A DNA stretch of 64,000 nt from Planctomycetota bacterium. Lineage in GTDB: Bacteria; Planctomycetota; Phycisphaerae; Phycisphaerales; UBA5793. Shown in pieces: positions 8,848 to 17,086 of the stretch. Both the position numbers and the translations under genes were made by a program. The stretch spans positions 186,001-250,000 of the forward strand of contig JABFGK010000001.1 of assembly GCA_013112555.1 (NCBI GenBank). The letters run 5' to 3'. Every line of letters begins with the position of its first letter. Position 1 is the stretch's first letter. The notes beneath the pieces are model-generated. The model saw only the letters and a program-made list of their open reading frames with translations. It made no database searches and was not told where the DNA came from.

Positions 8848-11151
8848 CTAGTTACCGCCCGCAGTCGGAGCATCACCACTCGGGCGCTTCTCTGCCTCGA
8901 TCAGCAGTTCACGTGTAGTTGGATAGGGGACGAACTGATACTGACTCTTGTCCGGCAGTTCAGAAAGCTCCTCGTACCCATTGTGTGGCAAGGCTGCCGT
9001 CAGGGTACCGGTGTGACTGTTGAAGTACAGGCTGATCCCTGTCGATCGGACTTTGGGTTGAGGCCTCACTCGGGCTGAAGCATACCACGAGCGGGCGCCA
9101 TCTGCCCGGATGTCGGAACGAACTTCCTCCAGATCGATTTGATCCCAACTGCTGTGAGGGAGCAGGCATCGATACCACTTCACGTCCGGCAGATATTGGT
9201 TGTCATCACTCAGAAAGGTCATTTCACGTTCGCTGGCGAGATCGGGGGCGATCGAGCAGAGAATTAACATGTTCGAGTCTGGGGAGATGTCGAGTCCATC
9301 AAAGACCGGATCCTGCTGCAGCCAGTCATTCCGATTCCCAAAGCACAGCAGTGATTGCGACTCCGGGTCCCAGGTGCCTGTGATTTGTCCTTTGTGCCAC
9401 CTCGAGTATCGGAGCGTCCCGTCGAGGGTGTATATTCGAACGACGCTGGGAAACTGTGAACCGTGCGTATACGTCACGATCAGCTCGTCATCGGGAAACT
9501 CCTCCCATACATCAGCCAGCACAAAGTGACTGGCCATGAACGTATCCTCCTCAGGCGATGTATCGAGTTGCTGCTCCCAGCGGGCTCGCAGAGGCGGTGG
9601 CATGATCGGGATTGGAAGACTCAGCCTCGGTGTGGCAGGGTGTTTAAGGGAGTAGAGGCACACTCGCCCAGCAAGCGGCGTGTCGGCAGTACGTGCGTAG
9701 CCGACGAAGGCGATCCGTTCTCCCCCATATTCATCCGGGCACGTGTACTCGATCGTCTGGGTTACTCCACGCCACTCGTGGACAGTCGTGCCTGCTGGCG
9801 TCAGCAGGACTGCTGTCTGCGTGTCCTTGTCATACACCACAGCACTCGGCTGGGTAAGCATGTACCATGAGGCGATGGCAGAAACCGCAACGATGCCGAA
9901 CGCGATACACAGCCCGGACAAGCCTGCGATGACAGCAAACGCGGTCGGATGCCGGCGCCACATCCGCGCCACCTTGTCGACAGCCGTCTGCGAGCGAGCC
10001 TGAACCGGGTCACCGGCAAGATACGCTCGGACATCCGCTGCGAGTTCGCCGGCCGACTGATAGCGGCGCTCCGGATCGCGCTGCAGCGCTTTCAGTATGA
10101 TGGCCTCGAGCGAGCCGCGCAACTGCCTGGAGACAGTCGATGGCGGCTTCACCTCCGCCTCACACACGGCCAGTGCTGCCGACACAATCGAAGTCCGACT
10201 CACATCATACGGCATCTGCCCGGTTAGAAGGACGTATAGCATCACACCGAGCGAGTACACATCACTCCGGGCATCAATTGCCAACCTGTCCGCTCCCTCA
10301 CGGCACTGTTCGGGACTCATGTATTGCACAGTCCCGATCAACAGGCCGATATCGGTGGCCATCGTTGTTACTGCAAGGTCCGAGTCAGTCGCTTTTGCCA
10401 CGCCGAAGTCAATTACTTTCGGTTGGCCGTCTGAGCCGACCAGTACATTGGTCGGCTTGATATCTCGATGAATCACGCCCTTCTGATGGCCATGCTGCAC
10501 CCCATCACACACCTGGGTAAACAATGCCAGTCGGGCACGCACATCGAGATCATGTTCGTCTGCATACTGGGTGAGAGACTGGGCGTCATCAATGTACTGC
10601 ATGGCAAAGTAGGGGATACCCATACTTGCCTCATCGCGCGCACCTTCAGGGTAATAGACACCGGCCTCGTACACGGATGCGATGTTCGGATGATCAAGGC
10701 GGGCCAGGATCTCCACTTCATTGCGGAAGCGTCTGGCCAGTGTGCGCGACAGCGTGCCGTAGCGATGGACCTTGAGCGCGACGGGTCGTTGCGGCGACTG
10801 TTGCTGCGCTTCAAACACCACACCCATGCCACCGGAGCCGATCTGTCGGACCACGGTGTACTGCCCGATGGTGGTCCCGATGCCCGGCATTCTGCCTGTG
10901 TCGGATGGGTCGCTCGCCTCATCGAGCCCGAGGTGATTCGTCGTCATCCCCAACTCAAACCCGGTGCCGAGCAGCGGCTCATCCAGTGCATCGACGCTGA
11001 CTTCCTCCGCATCCAGGAGCCGTCGGACCTCATCCAACAACTCCTCGCAGTCGCCGCACAAGTCTGCCAGCGCCTGATCACGGGCGGATGCCGGCATCGG
11101 ACGAACCCGCTCCAGAATCTGCAGTACCTGTTCCCAACGCTCCGGAGTCAC
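8848..11151 (-). CDS. Transmembrane Ser/Thr protein kinase (PknB type) with large extracytoplasmic domain
   Basis: 767 residues. The N-terminal 90 residues precede a Hanks-type kinase domain. It has the glycine loop IGSGGMGVVFEA (about 104-115), Lys127 in VALKVHR, the catalytic loop VIHRDIKPTNVLV (about 225), DFGVAKA and the SPEQC activation segment. One membrane helix follows near residue 410-430 (LSGLCIAFGIVAVSAIASWY). The remaining 330 residues are predicted outside the cytoplasm and have the blade-like, Trp/Tyr-rich look of a beta-propeller, but I could not assign a family. It lies about 200 bases downstream of an ECF sigma gene on the same strand, the pairing common in planctomycetes, where kinase and sigma factor probably form one signalling unit. 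Confidence 0.92.
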   Translation of the reverse strand: MTPERWEQVLQILERVRPMPASARDQALADLCGDCEELLDEVRRLLDAEEVSVDALDEPLLGTGFELGMTTNHLGLDEASDPSDTGRMPGIGTTIGQYTVVRQIGSGGMGVVFEAQQQSPQRPVALKVHRYGTLSRTLARRFRNEVEILARLDHPNIASVYEAGVYYPEGARDEASMGIPYFAMQYIDDAQSLTQYADEHDLDVRARLALFTQVCDGVQHGHQKGVIHRDIKPTNVLVGSDGQPKVIDFGVAKATDSDLAVTTMATDIGLLIGTVQYMSPEQCREGADRLAIDARSDVYSLGVMLYVLLTGQMPYDVSRTSIVSAALAVCEAEVKPPSTVSRQLRGSLEAIILKALQRDPERRYQSAGELAADVRAYLAGDPVQARSQTAVDKVARMWRRHPTAFAVIAGLSGLCIAFGIVAVSAIASWYMLTQPSAVVYDKDTQTAVLLTPAGTTVHEWRGVTQTIEYTCPDEYGGERIAFVGYARTADTPLAGRVCLYSLKHPATPRLSLPIPIMPPPLRARWEQQLDTSPEEDTFMASHFVLADVWEEFPDDELIVTYTHGSQFPSVVRIYTLDGTLRYSRWHKGQITGTWDPESQSLLCFGNRNDWLQQDPVFDGLDISPDSNMLILCSIAPDLASEREMTFLSDDNQYLPDVKWYRCLLPHSSWDQIDLEEVRSDIRADGARSWYASARVRPQPKVRSTGISLYFNSHTGTLTAALPHNGYEELSELPDKSQYQFVPYPTTRELLIEAEKRPSGDAPTAGGN

Positions 11152-11353
11152 TAGATTGCCTTTTCGTTGCCATTGAGGAGTACGGTCAGGTCGGCAGCCG
11201 TCGGCTGGTACGCAGCCTTCAGCGGAGGAGACGGCATCGTCTCTTGTTCATCCAAAACGACAGCAGGCCGTATCGCCCGAAATGCGGCCGGCAATTAATC
11301 TTGCAGAATTCACACGTTTGGAACTGCCCGCTTGCGCCCCATCCTACCTCCGG

Positions 11354-11938
11354 TTACGATGTCGCGCTGGACAGTTGGCCATACAGCCACGATCGGGCTG
11401 CCGCCCAGTCGTTTTCGACGGTCCGCCGTGAGACACCCAATACGCCTGCGATTTCATCGGGCGTGAGGCTGCCGAAAAACCGCATTTCAACCACCTGGGC
11501 CTGTCGTGGTCCGAAGTCAGCCAGCCTGGTAAGGACTTCATCGAGTTCGAGCAGATCAATACTGCGCTTCTGGGCGGCTGTGATCGCCTCGTCCAAATGC
11601 AAGCGCATCACGTCTCCGCCGCGCTTATGCCTGCCCTTTGTTCTGACATAGTCGATCAGCACTTGCCTGAGCACGCGGCTGGCCAGCGCCAGCAGGTGCT
11701 GTTTGTCATTCGGCTGGATTCCACTGGCTGCCAATCGCGCCCAAGCCTCATGTACTAAAGCAGTTGCGCCGAGCGTTGGCGTGCGATTGCCTGCCCCCCC
11801 ATACCCAACCATGTTGCGCGCCACGAAGCGCAGTTGGTCATAGACCTCGGGCATGAGATTGCCCAGATTATCAACCGTAGTTTTTTCGCCCCGCATAGGT
11901 CTCTCCGCAGTTGCAGCGTTCAAGGTCAAATGAGGCAA
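11354..11938 (-). CDS. ECF sigma factor, PF07638 / TIGR02999-like
   Basis: 194 residues. Sigma region 2 is visible in LMPEVYDQLRFVARNMV through ALVHEAWARL (about 28-68) and VLRQVLIDYVRTKGRHKRGGD (about 88-108). Region 4 is in LTRLADFGPRQAQVVEMRFF and the helix-turn-helix LTPDEIAGVLGVSRRTVENDWAAARSW split about 153-179. KRGG and RRTV-x-x-DW are features of the planctomycete-rich PF07638 group. No anti-sigma factor is adjacent; the downstream kinase at 8848-11151 is the likely regulator, perhaps by phosphorylation (inference from such pairs). The start is the first ATG; MRGEKTTVDN, 14 residues later, is an alternative. Confidence 0.9.
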   Translation of the reverse strand: MPHLTLNAATAERPMRGEKTTVDNLGNLMPEVYDQLRFVARNMVGYGGAGNRTPTLGATALVHEAWARLAASGIQPNDKQHLLALASRVLRQVLIDYVRTKGRHKRGGDVMRLHLDEAITAAQKRSIDLLELDEVLTRLADFGPRQAQVVEMRFFGSLTPDEIAGVLGVSRRTVENDWAAARSWLYGQLSSATS

Positions 11939-12156
11939 TGACTTACCGCACAGCGTAGCAGATGCCGCGAAAAAAACAAGAGTTTTCGATGTGGAGATGT
12001 GAATGTCACGTCGTTACATCTGGCAGACGGCAATGCAGCACGTCCTGCATACTTCGTCGTCCTCCGGAGAAGTGCATTTGAAACAGAACATTGGCGACCC
12101 AGTGTGCGGCACTGGGCGCAGACTATCACTGCATCTGCAGATAGAAGGAGATTATC

Positions 12157-13167
12157 ATGCGTTCATCAGTCCGAACTACTCTGTTGGCCGTTGCTGTCGG
12201 CTGTCTGTCCTCATTCGCCCATGGTCAAGTCCTACTCTCTGACGACTGGGAAGATGGTGTCATCACTGACTCCTGGCACGTATACGGCGATCCCCAGCCA
12301 TATCTGTACGAAGGTGGACCGGCCCGTGGAATGTACTCATTGAACGCGAATGGCGACGGGTGGTATGACAGCGGTGCCGCCTGTCTCCAGAGGTTTGAAA
12401 TTCAGGGGGGATTGACGGTGGAACATTGGCTCAACATGCATGCCAATGGCGAGGAACCTCAAGCATATCATCAAAGCGGATTGTGGCATTTGTCAGATCT
12501 TATGCCCAAGGATTTTATGGATGGCGTTGATGGGTCACACGACAACCTCCCGCAGATCAATTACAGTTGCGAGTCCGATGTATCTACACTAAGTTTCCAT
12601 CTCGGGTACATGAACTTCCACGTAATTGACTCGACTCCCTATTTCGGTCAGTGGACGAAGTTCACGTGGGTGATCGGCGACGATGGAACCATCGATTACT
12701 TCATCAATGACGAACTCCTCGTGAGCTCCGAAGCCGGCATGGCTGCACCATTGTTTGGCACTGAAGCGACACTGGCGATTCGTGGTCGGTCTGTCGGCAC
12801 CACGATCCTGAACGATGATACCGTCGTGTTTGTTCCACCGCCCGACTACGACCTCACCCTCCACGAACCCCTTCCCGGCATCGCCGGTGGTCCCAACTCG
12901 TTCCAGGTGTCAGAATGCACCTTCGGCGAAACGGTTGTTCTCAAGTACTCGCTGAAGACCGGTACGGCAGATATCGCAGGCTGCCCCGGCATCTATTTTG
13001 AACTCGACAGCCCCAAACTGGTCGGCTCTGCCGTTGCCAACTACTTCGGCGATGCCTGGATCACCGTCCCCATTCCCGGCGTGGCTAGCGGCCTGACGGT
13101 CCATCTCCAAGCCTATGAGAAGGGTACGTGCCTCATCAGCAATCCGCTGGAGTACACCTTCGAGTAA
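12157..13167 (+). CDS. Secreted LamG-like protein with C-terminal Cys-x-x-Ser-Asn module
   Basis: 336 residues with a signal peptide (LLAVAVGCLSSFAHGQ, cleavage near residue 23), preceded by a good ribosome site AGAAGGAG. Residues about 27-225 (DDWEDGVITDSWHVYGD ... GDDGTIDYFINDELL) have the look of a concanavalin/LamG-like beta sandwich. Residues about 240-336 form a module with GCPGIYFELDSPKLVGSA and the terminal GTCLISNPLEYTFE. The same module closes the two M28 peptidases (41459, 42972) and is echoed at 8650. It may be a carbohydrate-binding or surface-retention domain; this is inference. The substrate is unknown. Confidence 0.8.
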   Translation: MRSSVRTTLLAVAVGCLSSFAHGQVLLSDDWEDGVITDSWHVYGDPQPYLYEGGPARGMYSLNANGDGWYDSGAACLQRFEIQGGLTVEHWLNMHANGEEPQAYHQSGLWHLSDLMPKDFMDGVDGSHDNLPQINYSCESDVSTLSFHLGYMNFHVIDSTPYFGQWTKFTWVIGDDGTIDYFINDELLVSSEAGMAAPLFGTEATLAIRGRSVGTTILNDDTVVFVPPPDYDLTLHEPLPGIAGGPNSFQVSECTFGETVVLKYSLKTGTADIAGCPGIYFELDSPKLVGSAVANYFGDAWITVPIPGVASGLTVHLQAYEKGTCLISNPLEYTFE

Positions 13168-13220
13168 GGCGATCCTGACGCAGGAAATCCTGCTTGCCAC
13201 CCTCCCCACACACCCCGCCG

Positions 13221-13271
13221 CACCCCGCGTCCGGTATTCAAACTCGCTGCCGGCGCGGGGTGTTTGATTTC
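13221..13271 (+). terminator. Rho-independent terminator after the secreted protein gene
   Basis: CACCCCGCG and CCGG pair with CCGG and CGCGGGGTG (one bulged T), followed by TTTGATTTCTTT. It lies 54 bases after the stop of the gene ending at 13167 and separates it from the SelW-like gene. Confidence 0.75.
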
Positions 13272-13303
13272 TTTGATGCTCAGCAACCGACGTACTCCCG
13301 AGT

Positions 13304-13331
13304 CAAGCCCACGGATTCCAATCCGTGGGGT
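13304..13331 (+). repeat. REP palindrome, type A
   Basis: Stem CCCACGGAT / ATCCGTGGG with a four-base loop, preceded by CAAG and followed by GGT. One of about a dozen dispersed copies of the family flanking the RAYT gene at 19.2-21.3 kb. Confidence 0.9.
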
Positions 13332-13476
13332 TCCTGCGGGACATCCGTGCGGTCGTGCCTGCAATCACCCACGCACATCTTCCGCGATGTCTTGCCACAA
13401 CCGCCGCCTTCTGATATGGTGCCTTGATCTCGTCGTTTGAGTTCACAGCAACCCCGCCGCGGAGGACCACCACATC

Positions 13477-13713
13477 ATGGCCGTCCCACAGACCATCGAC
13501 ATCCATTACTGTGCAATGTGAAACTACAAGCCACAGGCCGTCAGTTTGGCGGCCGATCTCAAGAAGGCGTTCGACATCGACGCCACCCTCACAGCAGGCA
13601 GCAACGGCATCTTTGATGTCATTGTTGATGGCAGCAGCAAGATCTACAGCAAGTACGATACCGGCCGATTCCCCGAATCGGGCGAGGTCGAACAGTTGAT
13701 TTCGGCGCTGTAG
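13477..13713 (+). CDS. SelW/Rdx-family selenoprotein with in-frame UGA (Cys-x-x-Sec)
   Basis: Reading through one UGA at 13519-13521 gives a 78-residue thioredoxin-like protein. Its N-terminal region reads HYCAMUNYKPQAVSLAADL, with U marking the UGA. This lines up with the CxxU redox motif and following YKP of selenoprotein W, and the rest (GSNGIFDVIVDG, then GRFPESGEVEQLI) fits the Rdx family (PF10262). Cys12 and Sec15 would be the redox pair. GGAGG at 13461-13465 gives a ribosome site before the ATG. A stable hairpin with GU in its loop starts 14 bases after the UGA, as bacterial SECIS elements do. Without read-through only 14 residues would be made. Role in thiol redox control is by family. 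selA, selB, selC and selD are not in the window. Confidence 0.85.
13536..13554 (+). promoter_or_regulatory. Candidate bacterial SECIS element
   Basis: GGCCGTC pairs with GGCGGCC (seven pairs, one of them U-G) around the loop AGUUU. The loop GU lies about 23 bases downstream of the UGA, within the spacing known for bacterial SECIS hairpins read by SelB. The hairpin is inside the coding sequence, as required in bacteria. Confidence 0.7.
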
Positions 13714-13744
13714 CCACACCGGTCATGGCAGTCGACCGACAACC

Positions 13745-16498
13745 TCAGCCACCGCCGCTGCTGCCGGATGAGCCGGCATGAGCCGGCTGCTGTTGCTGCT
13801 GTGGATTCTGGTCGGCCATCTGGTGTGCATGGTGATGCTGTCCCCCGTCGTTCCCCATGGCCATCGCGCCCAGATGATCATCGGCCCGACCGCTTTGATC
13901 CCGGCCGCCTGGTAACGGTTGATCCCACGTGATCAGCCCCGGGACGATGGCCACCGGCATCCGATCATCGTGCGGGACGACGCGGACACTCAATCCGCGC
14001 TGCCCGGATTGCTGGGCCTTGATCGAGCCGAAGTACTTGTGCTTGCCGTTGCCGAGATCTTCCACGTACTCGAGATCGATCACCGAGCCGTTCGCAATGT
14101 CACCGAGCGGCGACACCGTTCCTGTATACGCCTGAACCCGCACCTCGTCCGGTGCCAGTTCGCCCAGATGCACGATCGACTCGACCGGGAGCGGCTGACG
14201 AACGGCGACCGGTTTCGTCGTTTCGGTGGCGACTGATTCCACGCGAACCGTATGCCACAGGCTCCGGTATCGCTGCATCTGCTGCGCGAGTCCGCGCGCC
14301 CCTTCGAGCGCGTTGCTGCCGAGTTGCTTGCTCAGCGACAGTGCCGGCACATACAGATTGTCGGTGTACTCCTGCACCATGCGGTTCGTGTTGAACATCG
14401 GTGCCAGCGTCTTGATGCAGTTCTTGATTCGCGCAATCCAACGGCGCGGGACATCACTCTGGTCCCGGCTGTAATACTCGGGCAGGATGTGATTCTCAAA
14501 CAGGTCATACAGGCTGTCCGAGTCCACCCCGTCGATCTCCTCGTCGGATGCATAGGTCTCGCGCCGGCCGATCGAGAAGCCGATTTCCGGCTTGTACGCT
14601 TCATCCCACCAGCCATCGAGGATCGAACAGTTGATGACGCCGTTCATGGCTGCCTTCATCCCGCTCGTGCCGGATGCTTCCAGGCCGCGCTTCGGCGTGT
14701 TAAGCCACATATCGACACCCGTGACGAGATAGCGCGCCACGTTCATATCGTAGTTCTCGAGGAAGACGACACGACACTCATTTCGACCGCTGCCGTTGCT
14801 CTTGGCAAAGTGGACGAGTTTGCGGATCAACTCCTTGCCCGCTGAGTCGGCCGGGTGTGCTTTGCCGGCAATCAGGAACTGCACCGGACGATCCGGGTTG
14901 CTCAGCATCTGCATGAAGCGCTCGAGGTCGTGCAACATCAGAGTCGCCCGTTTATAGGTGGCAAACCGTCGTGCAAACCCGACGGTGAATGCATCCGGGT
15001 CAAGGGCAGCAGTCGCTTGTTCGATGGCCTCGTTCGAGGAGCCTCGGAGTCGCATCTGAGTCTTGATTCGGGCCCGGGCCCAGGTGATCAACGTTCTTCG
15101 TCGCTGGCATCGGACCGCCCACAGTTCCTCATCCGGGATGTCGTCCACCCGCTCCCACACGGCGTGGTCGGCCGGATCATGTTGCCATCGATAGCCGAGA
15201 TACCGATCGAACAACTGGAACATCGGGCGCGACAGCCAACTGCGCGTATGCGTCCCGTTCGTGACGTGGCCGATCGGGACTTCCTCCTCCGGGACGCCCG
15301 GCCAGATATGACGCCACATCCGCCGACTGACATGCCCGTGCAATGCCGACACGGCATTCCGCCACAGGCAGGTATTGATTGCCAGGATCGCCATCGAGAA
15401 GAAGTCATCCTGATTCATCGGGTTCTCGCGGCCAAGTGCGAGCAGGCCCGGCAGGTCGATTCTCAAACTGCCGACATAGCCCCCGAGGTAGTGTTCGACC
15501 AGTGATGGGTGGAACCGGTCGATCCCGGCCGGCACCGGGGTGTGCGTGGTGAACACATGGCTCGAAGCACAGTACTCGATGGCCTCCGAGAAACTGATGT
15601 CATGTTCCTCGATGATCATGCGGATGCGTTCCAGCGCCAGGAAGGCAGCATGACCTTCATTGATATGACAGACCGTCGGGCGGATACCCATGGCCGTCAA
15701 GGCGCGGACGCCACCAATCCCCAGGACGATCTCCTGCTGGATTCGGGTCTCGACGTCTCCGCCGTAGAGGTTGCGTGTGATGGCCTGCGCCTCCGGGCTG
15801 TTTTCCGGCACATTCGTGTCCAGCAGATAAAGCGGGACACGGCCGACCTGGACCTTCCAGACCCCGACGCTGGTCTGCCCGAACGGCATGTCGATCGAGA
15901 CCTTCAGCCATTCGCCTTCCGGGGTCAGAACCCGATCCACCGGCAGGTTGGCAAAGTCGAGTTCAGGATACGACTCCTGCTGCCAGCCGTCGGGACTCAG
16001 ATACTGTTGGAAGTACCCGTTCTGGTACAGCAGCCCGACGCCGACGAGCGGGATACCCAACTCGCTGGCTGACTTGAGATGGTCGCCTGCCAGGACCCCG
16101 AGGCCGCCGGCGTAGATCCGCATGCACTCGGTCAGCCCGAACTCGGCTGAGAAGTAGGCAATCGTGTCGCCGGAGTTCTCTGCGTGCTTGGAAGCGAACC
16201 AGGTGCGGCGTGTGCAATGCTGATCGAGGCGGGTATGGACCCTGTAGATTTCATTCAAGAAGGCCTCATCCAGGGCGGCCTCTTCGAGCCGCTCCTGACT
16301 GACGAACCCGAGCATGCGGACCGGATTGTGCGCGTGCTCAGCCCACGCATCCGGGTCGAGGCGACAAAACAGTGCGACGGCGTCAGGCGTCCAGGTCCAC
16401 CAGAGGTTCTTGGCAATGTCCAACAGCGGCTTGAGCGCATCCGGCAATGCGGGAACAACTCGGTAGGTGCGGATCCGGGCTTCACGTGAGTGCAGCAT
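13745..16498 (-). CDS. glgP: Alpha-glucan (glycogen) phosphorylase
   Basis: 917 residues of the short bacterial/archaeal glucan phosphorylase type (TIGR02094-like). The N-terminal DUF3417 region shows LLDIAKNLWWTWTPDA. The body contains TIAYFSAEFGLTECMRIYAGGLGVLAGDHLKSASELG split about 134-170, HINEGHAAFLALER and HVTNGTHTRSW. The pyridoxal phosphate lysine lies in GTSGMKAAMNG (about 667-677). It releases glucose 1-phosphate from storage glucan in the cytoplasm. The last 40 residues are a His- and Gln-rich, Gly/Ser-ended tail (GQHHHAHQMADQNPQQQQQP) not normal for the family. The gene is convergent with the SelW-like gene, 31 bases apart. Confidence 0.93.
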   Translation of the reverse strand: MLHSREARIRTYRVVPALPDALKPLLDIAKNLWWTWTPDAVALFCRLDPDAWAEHAHNPVRMLGFVSQERLEEAALDEAFLNEIYRVHTRLDQHCTRRTWFASKHAENSGDTIAYFSAEFGLTECMRIYAGGLGVLAGDHLKSASELGIPLVGVGLLYQNGYFQQYLSPDGWQQESYPELDFANLPVDRVLTPEGEWLKVSIDMPFGQTSVGVWKVQVGRVPLYLLDTNVPENSPEAQAITRNLYGGDVETRIQQEIVLGIGGVRALTAMGIRPTVCHINEGHAAFLALERIRMIIEEHDISFSEAIEYCASSHVFTTHTPVPAGIDRFHPSLVEHYLGGYVGSLRIDLPGLLALGRENPMNQDDFFSMAILAINTCLWRNAVSALHGHVSRRMWRHIWPGVPEEEVPIGHVTNGTHTRSWLSRPMFQLFDRYLGYRWQHDPADHAVWERVDDIPDEELWAVRCQRRRTLITWARARIKTQMRLRGSSNEAIEQATAALDPDAFTVGFARRFATYKRATLMLHDLERFMQMLSNPDRPVQFLIAGKAHPADSAGKELIRKLVHFAKSNGSGRNECRVVFLENYDMNVARYLVTGVDMWLNTPKRGLEASGTSGMKAAMNGVINCSILDGWWDEAYKPEIGFSIGRRETYASDEEIDGVDSDSLYDLFENHILPEYYSRDQSDVPRRWIARIKNCIKTLAPMFNTNRMVQEYTDNLYVPALSLSKQLGSNALEGARGLAQQMQRYRSLWHTVRVESVATETTKPVAVRQPLPVESIVHLGELAPDEVRVQAYTGTVSPLGDIANGSVIDLEYVEDLGNGKHKYFGSIKAQQSGQRGLSVRVVPHDDRMPVAIVPGLITWDQPLPGGRDQSGRADDHLGAMAMGNDGGQHHHAHQMADQNPQQQQQPAHAGSSGSSGGG

Positions 16499-17086
16499 GT
16501 CTACTCTTCCAATGCGTGCTCGACGCAGGTTGCGAAACAGGGTCAGTCGTCCAGGGCATTCATCCCGATGAGGGTGTCAGTCGGTCCATTGACGTGCCGC
16601 CCGGCCCAGCAGGCGGCCAGCCGGCGCAGACTGATCCTCGACACAGGGTATGTGCGCTAACCATTATGCTATCGGTCGCACAGCGCACAGCCATAAGAGG
16701 AAGTGACGACTCCGACCCGTGCTGGCCGATTCGCTCGACGCCATCAGACTATTCGCCCAAGCCCACAGGCTCGGCCCGGACAAAGTACACGGTTTGCAGA
16801 ATCTTTTGTTTGTATAATCTTGCTGTCGAGTGCCTCCGGGCAGGGGCAGCGAACCGCCAAAGTGGCAGGTGGAAGCGTCCGGTCTGGCTCATCCGGCGGG
16901 TGAGCGAGGGCGTTTTGTGTCGTAAGTCCTTGTATTCCAGCGTGCTGGCTGTGGCACGTCACTTGCCATCCCTCTGATGGCACTGGACGTGTTCTGCGCC
17001 CTGACGACTGCGGTTCTGACACGCCATGCCATAGAGCAGTCACACCCACCTATCGTGTACGACTGCGCGGGAAAGGAACCAGGAAG
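16499..17086. promoter_or_regulatory. Intergenic region upstream of dnaK, with a possible promoter
   Basis: No credible gene. A TATAAT box at 16813-16818 faces dnaK, but no well-spaced -35 box is clear. No CIRCE-type inverted repeat (TTAGCACTC/GAGTGCTAA) is visible, so HrcA control of this dnaK is not supported by the sequence. AGGAAG lies just before the dnaK ATG. Confidence 0.35.
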
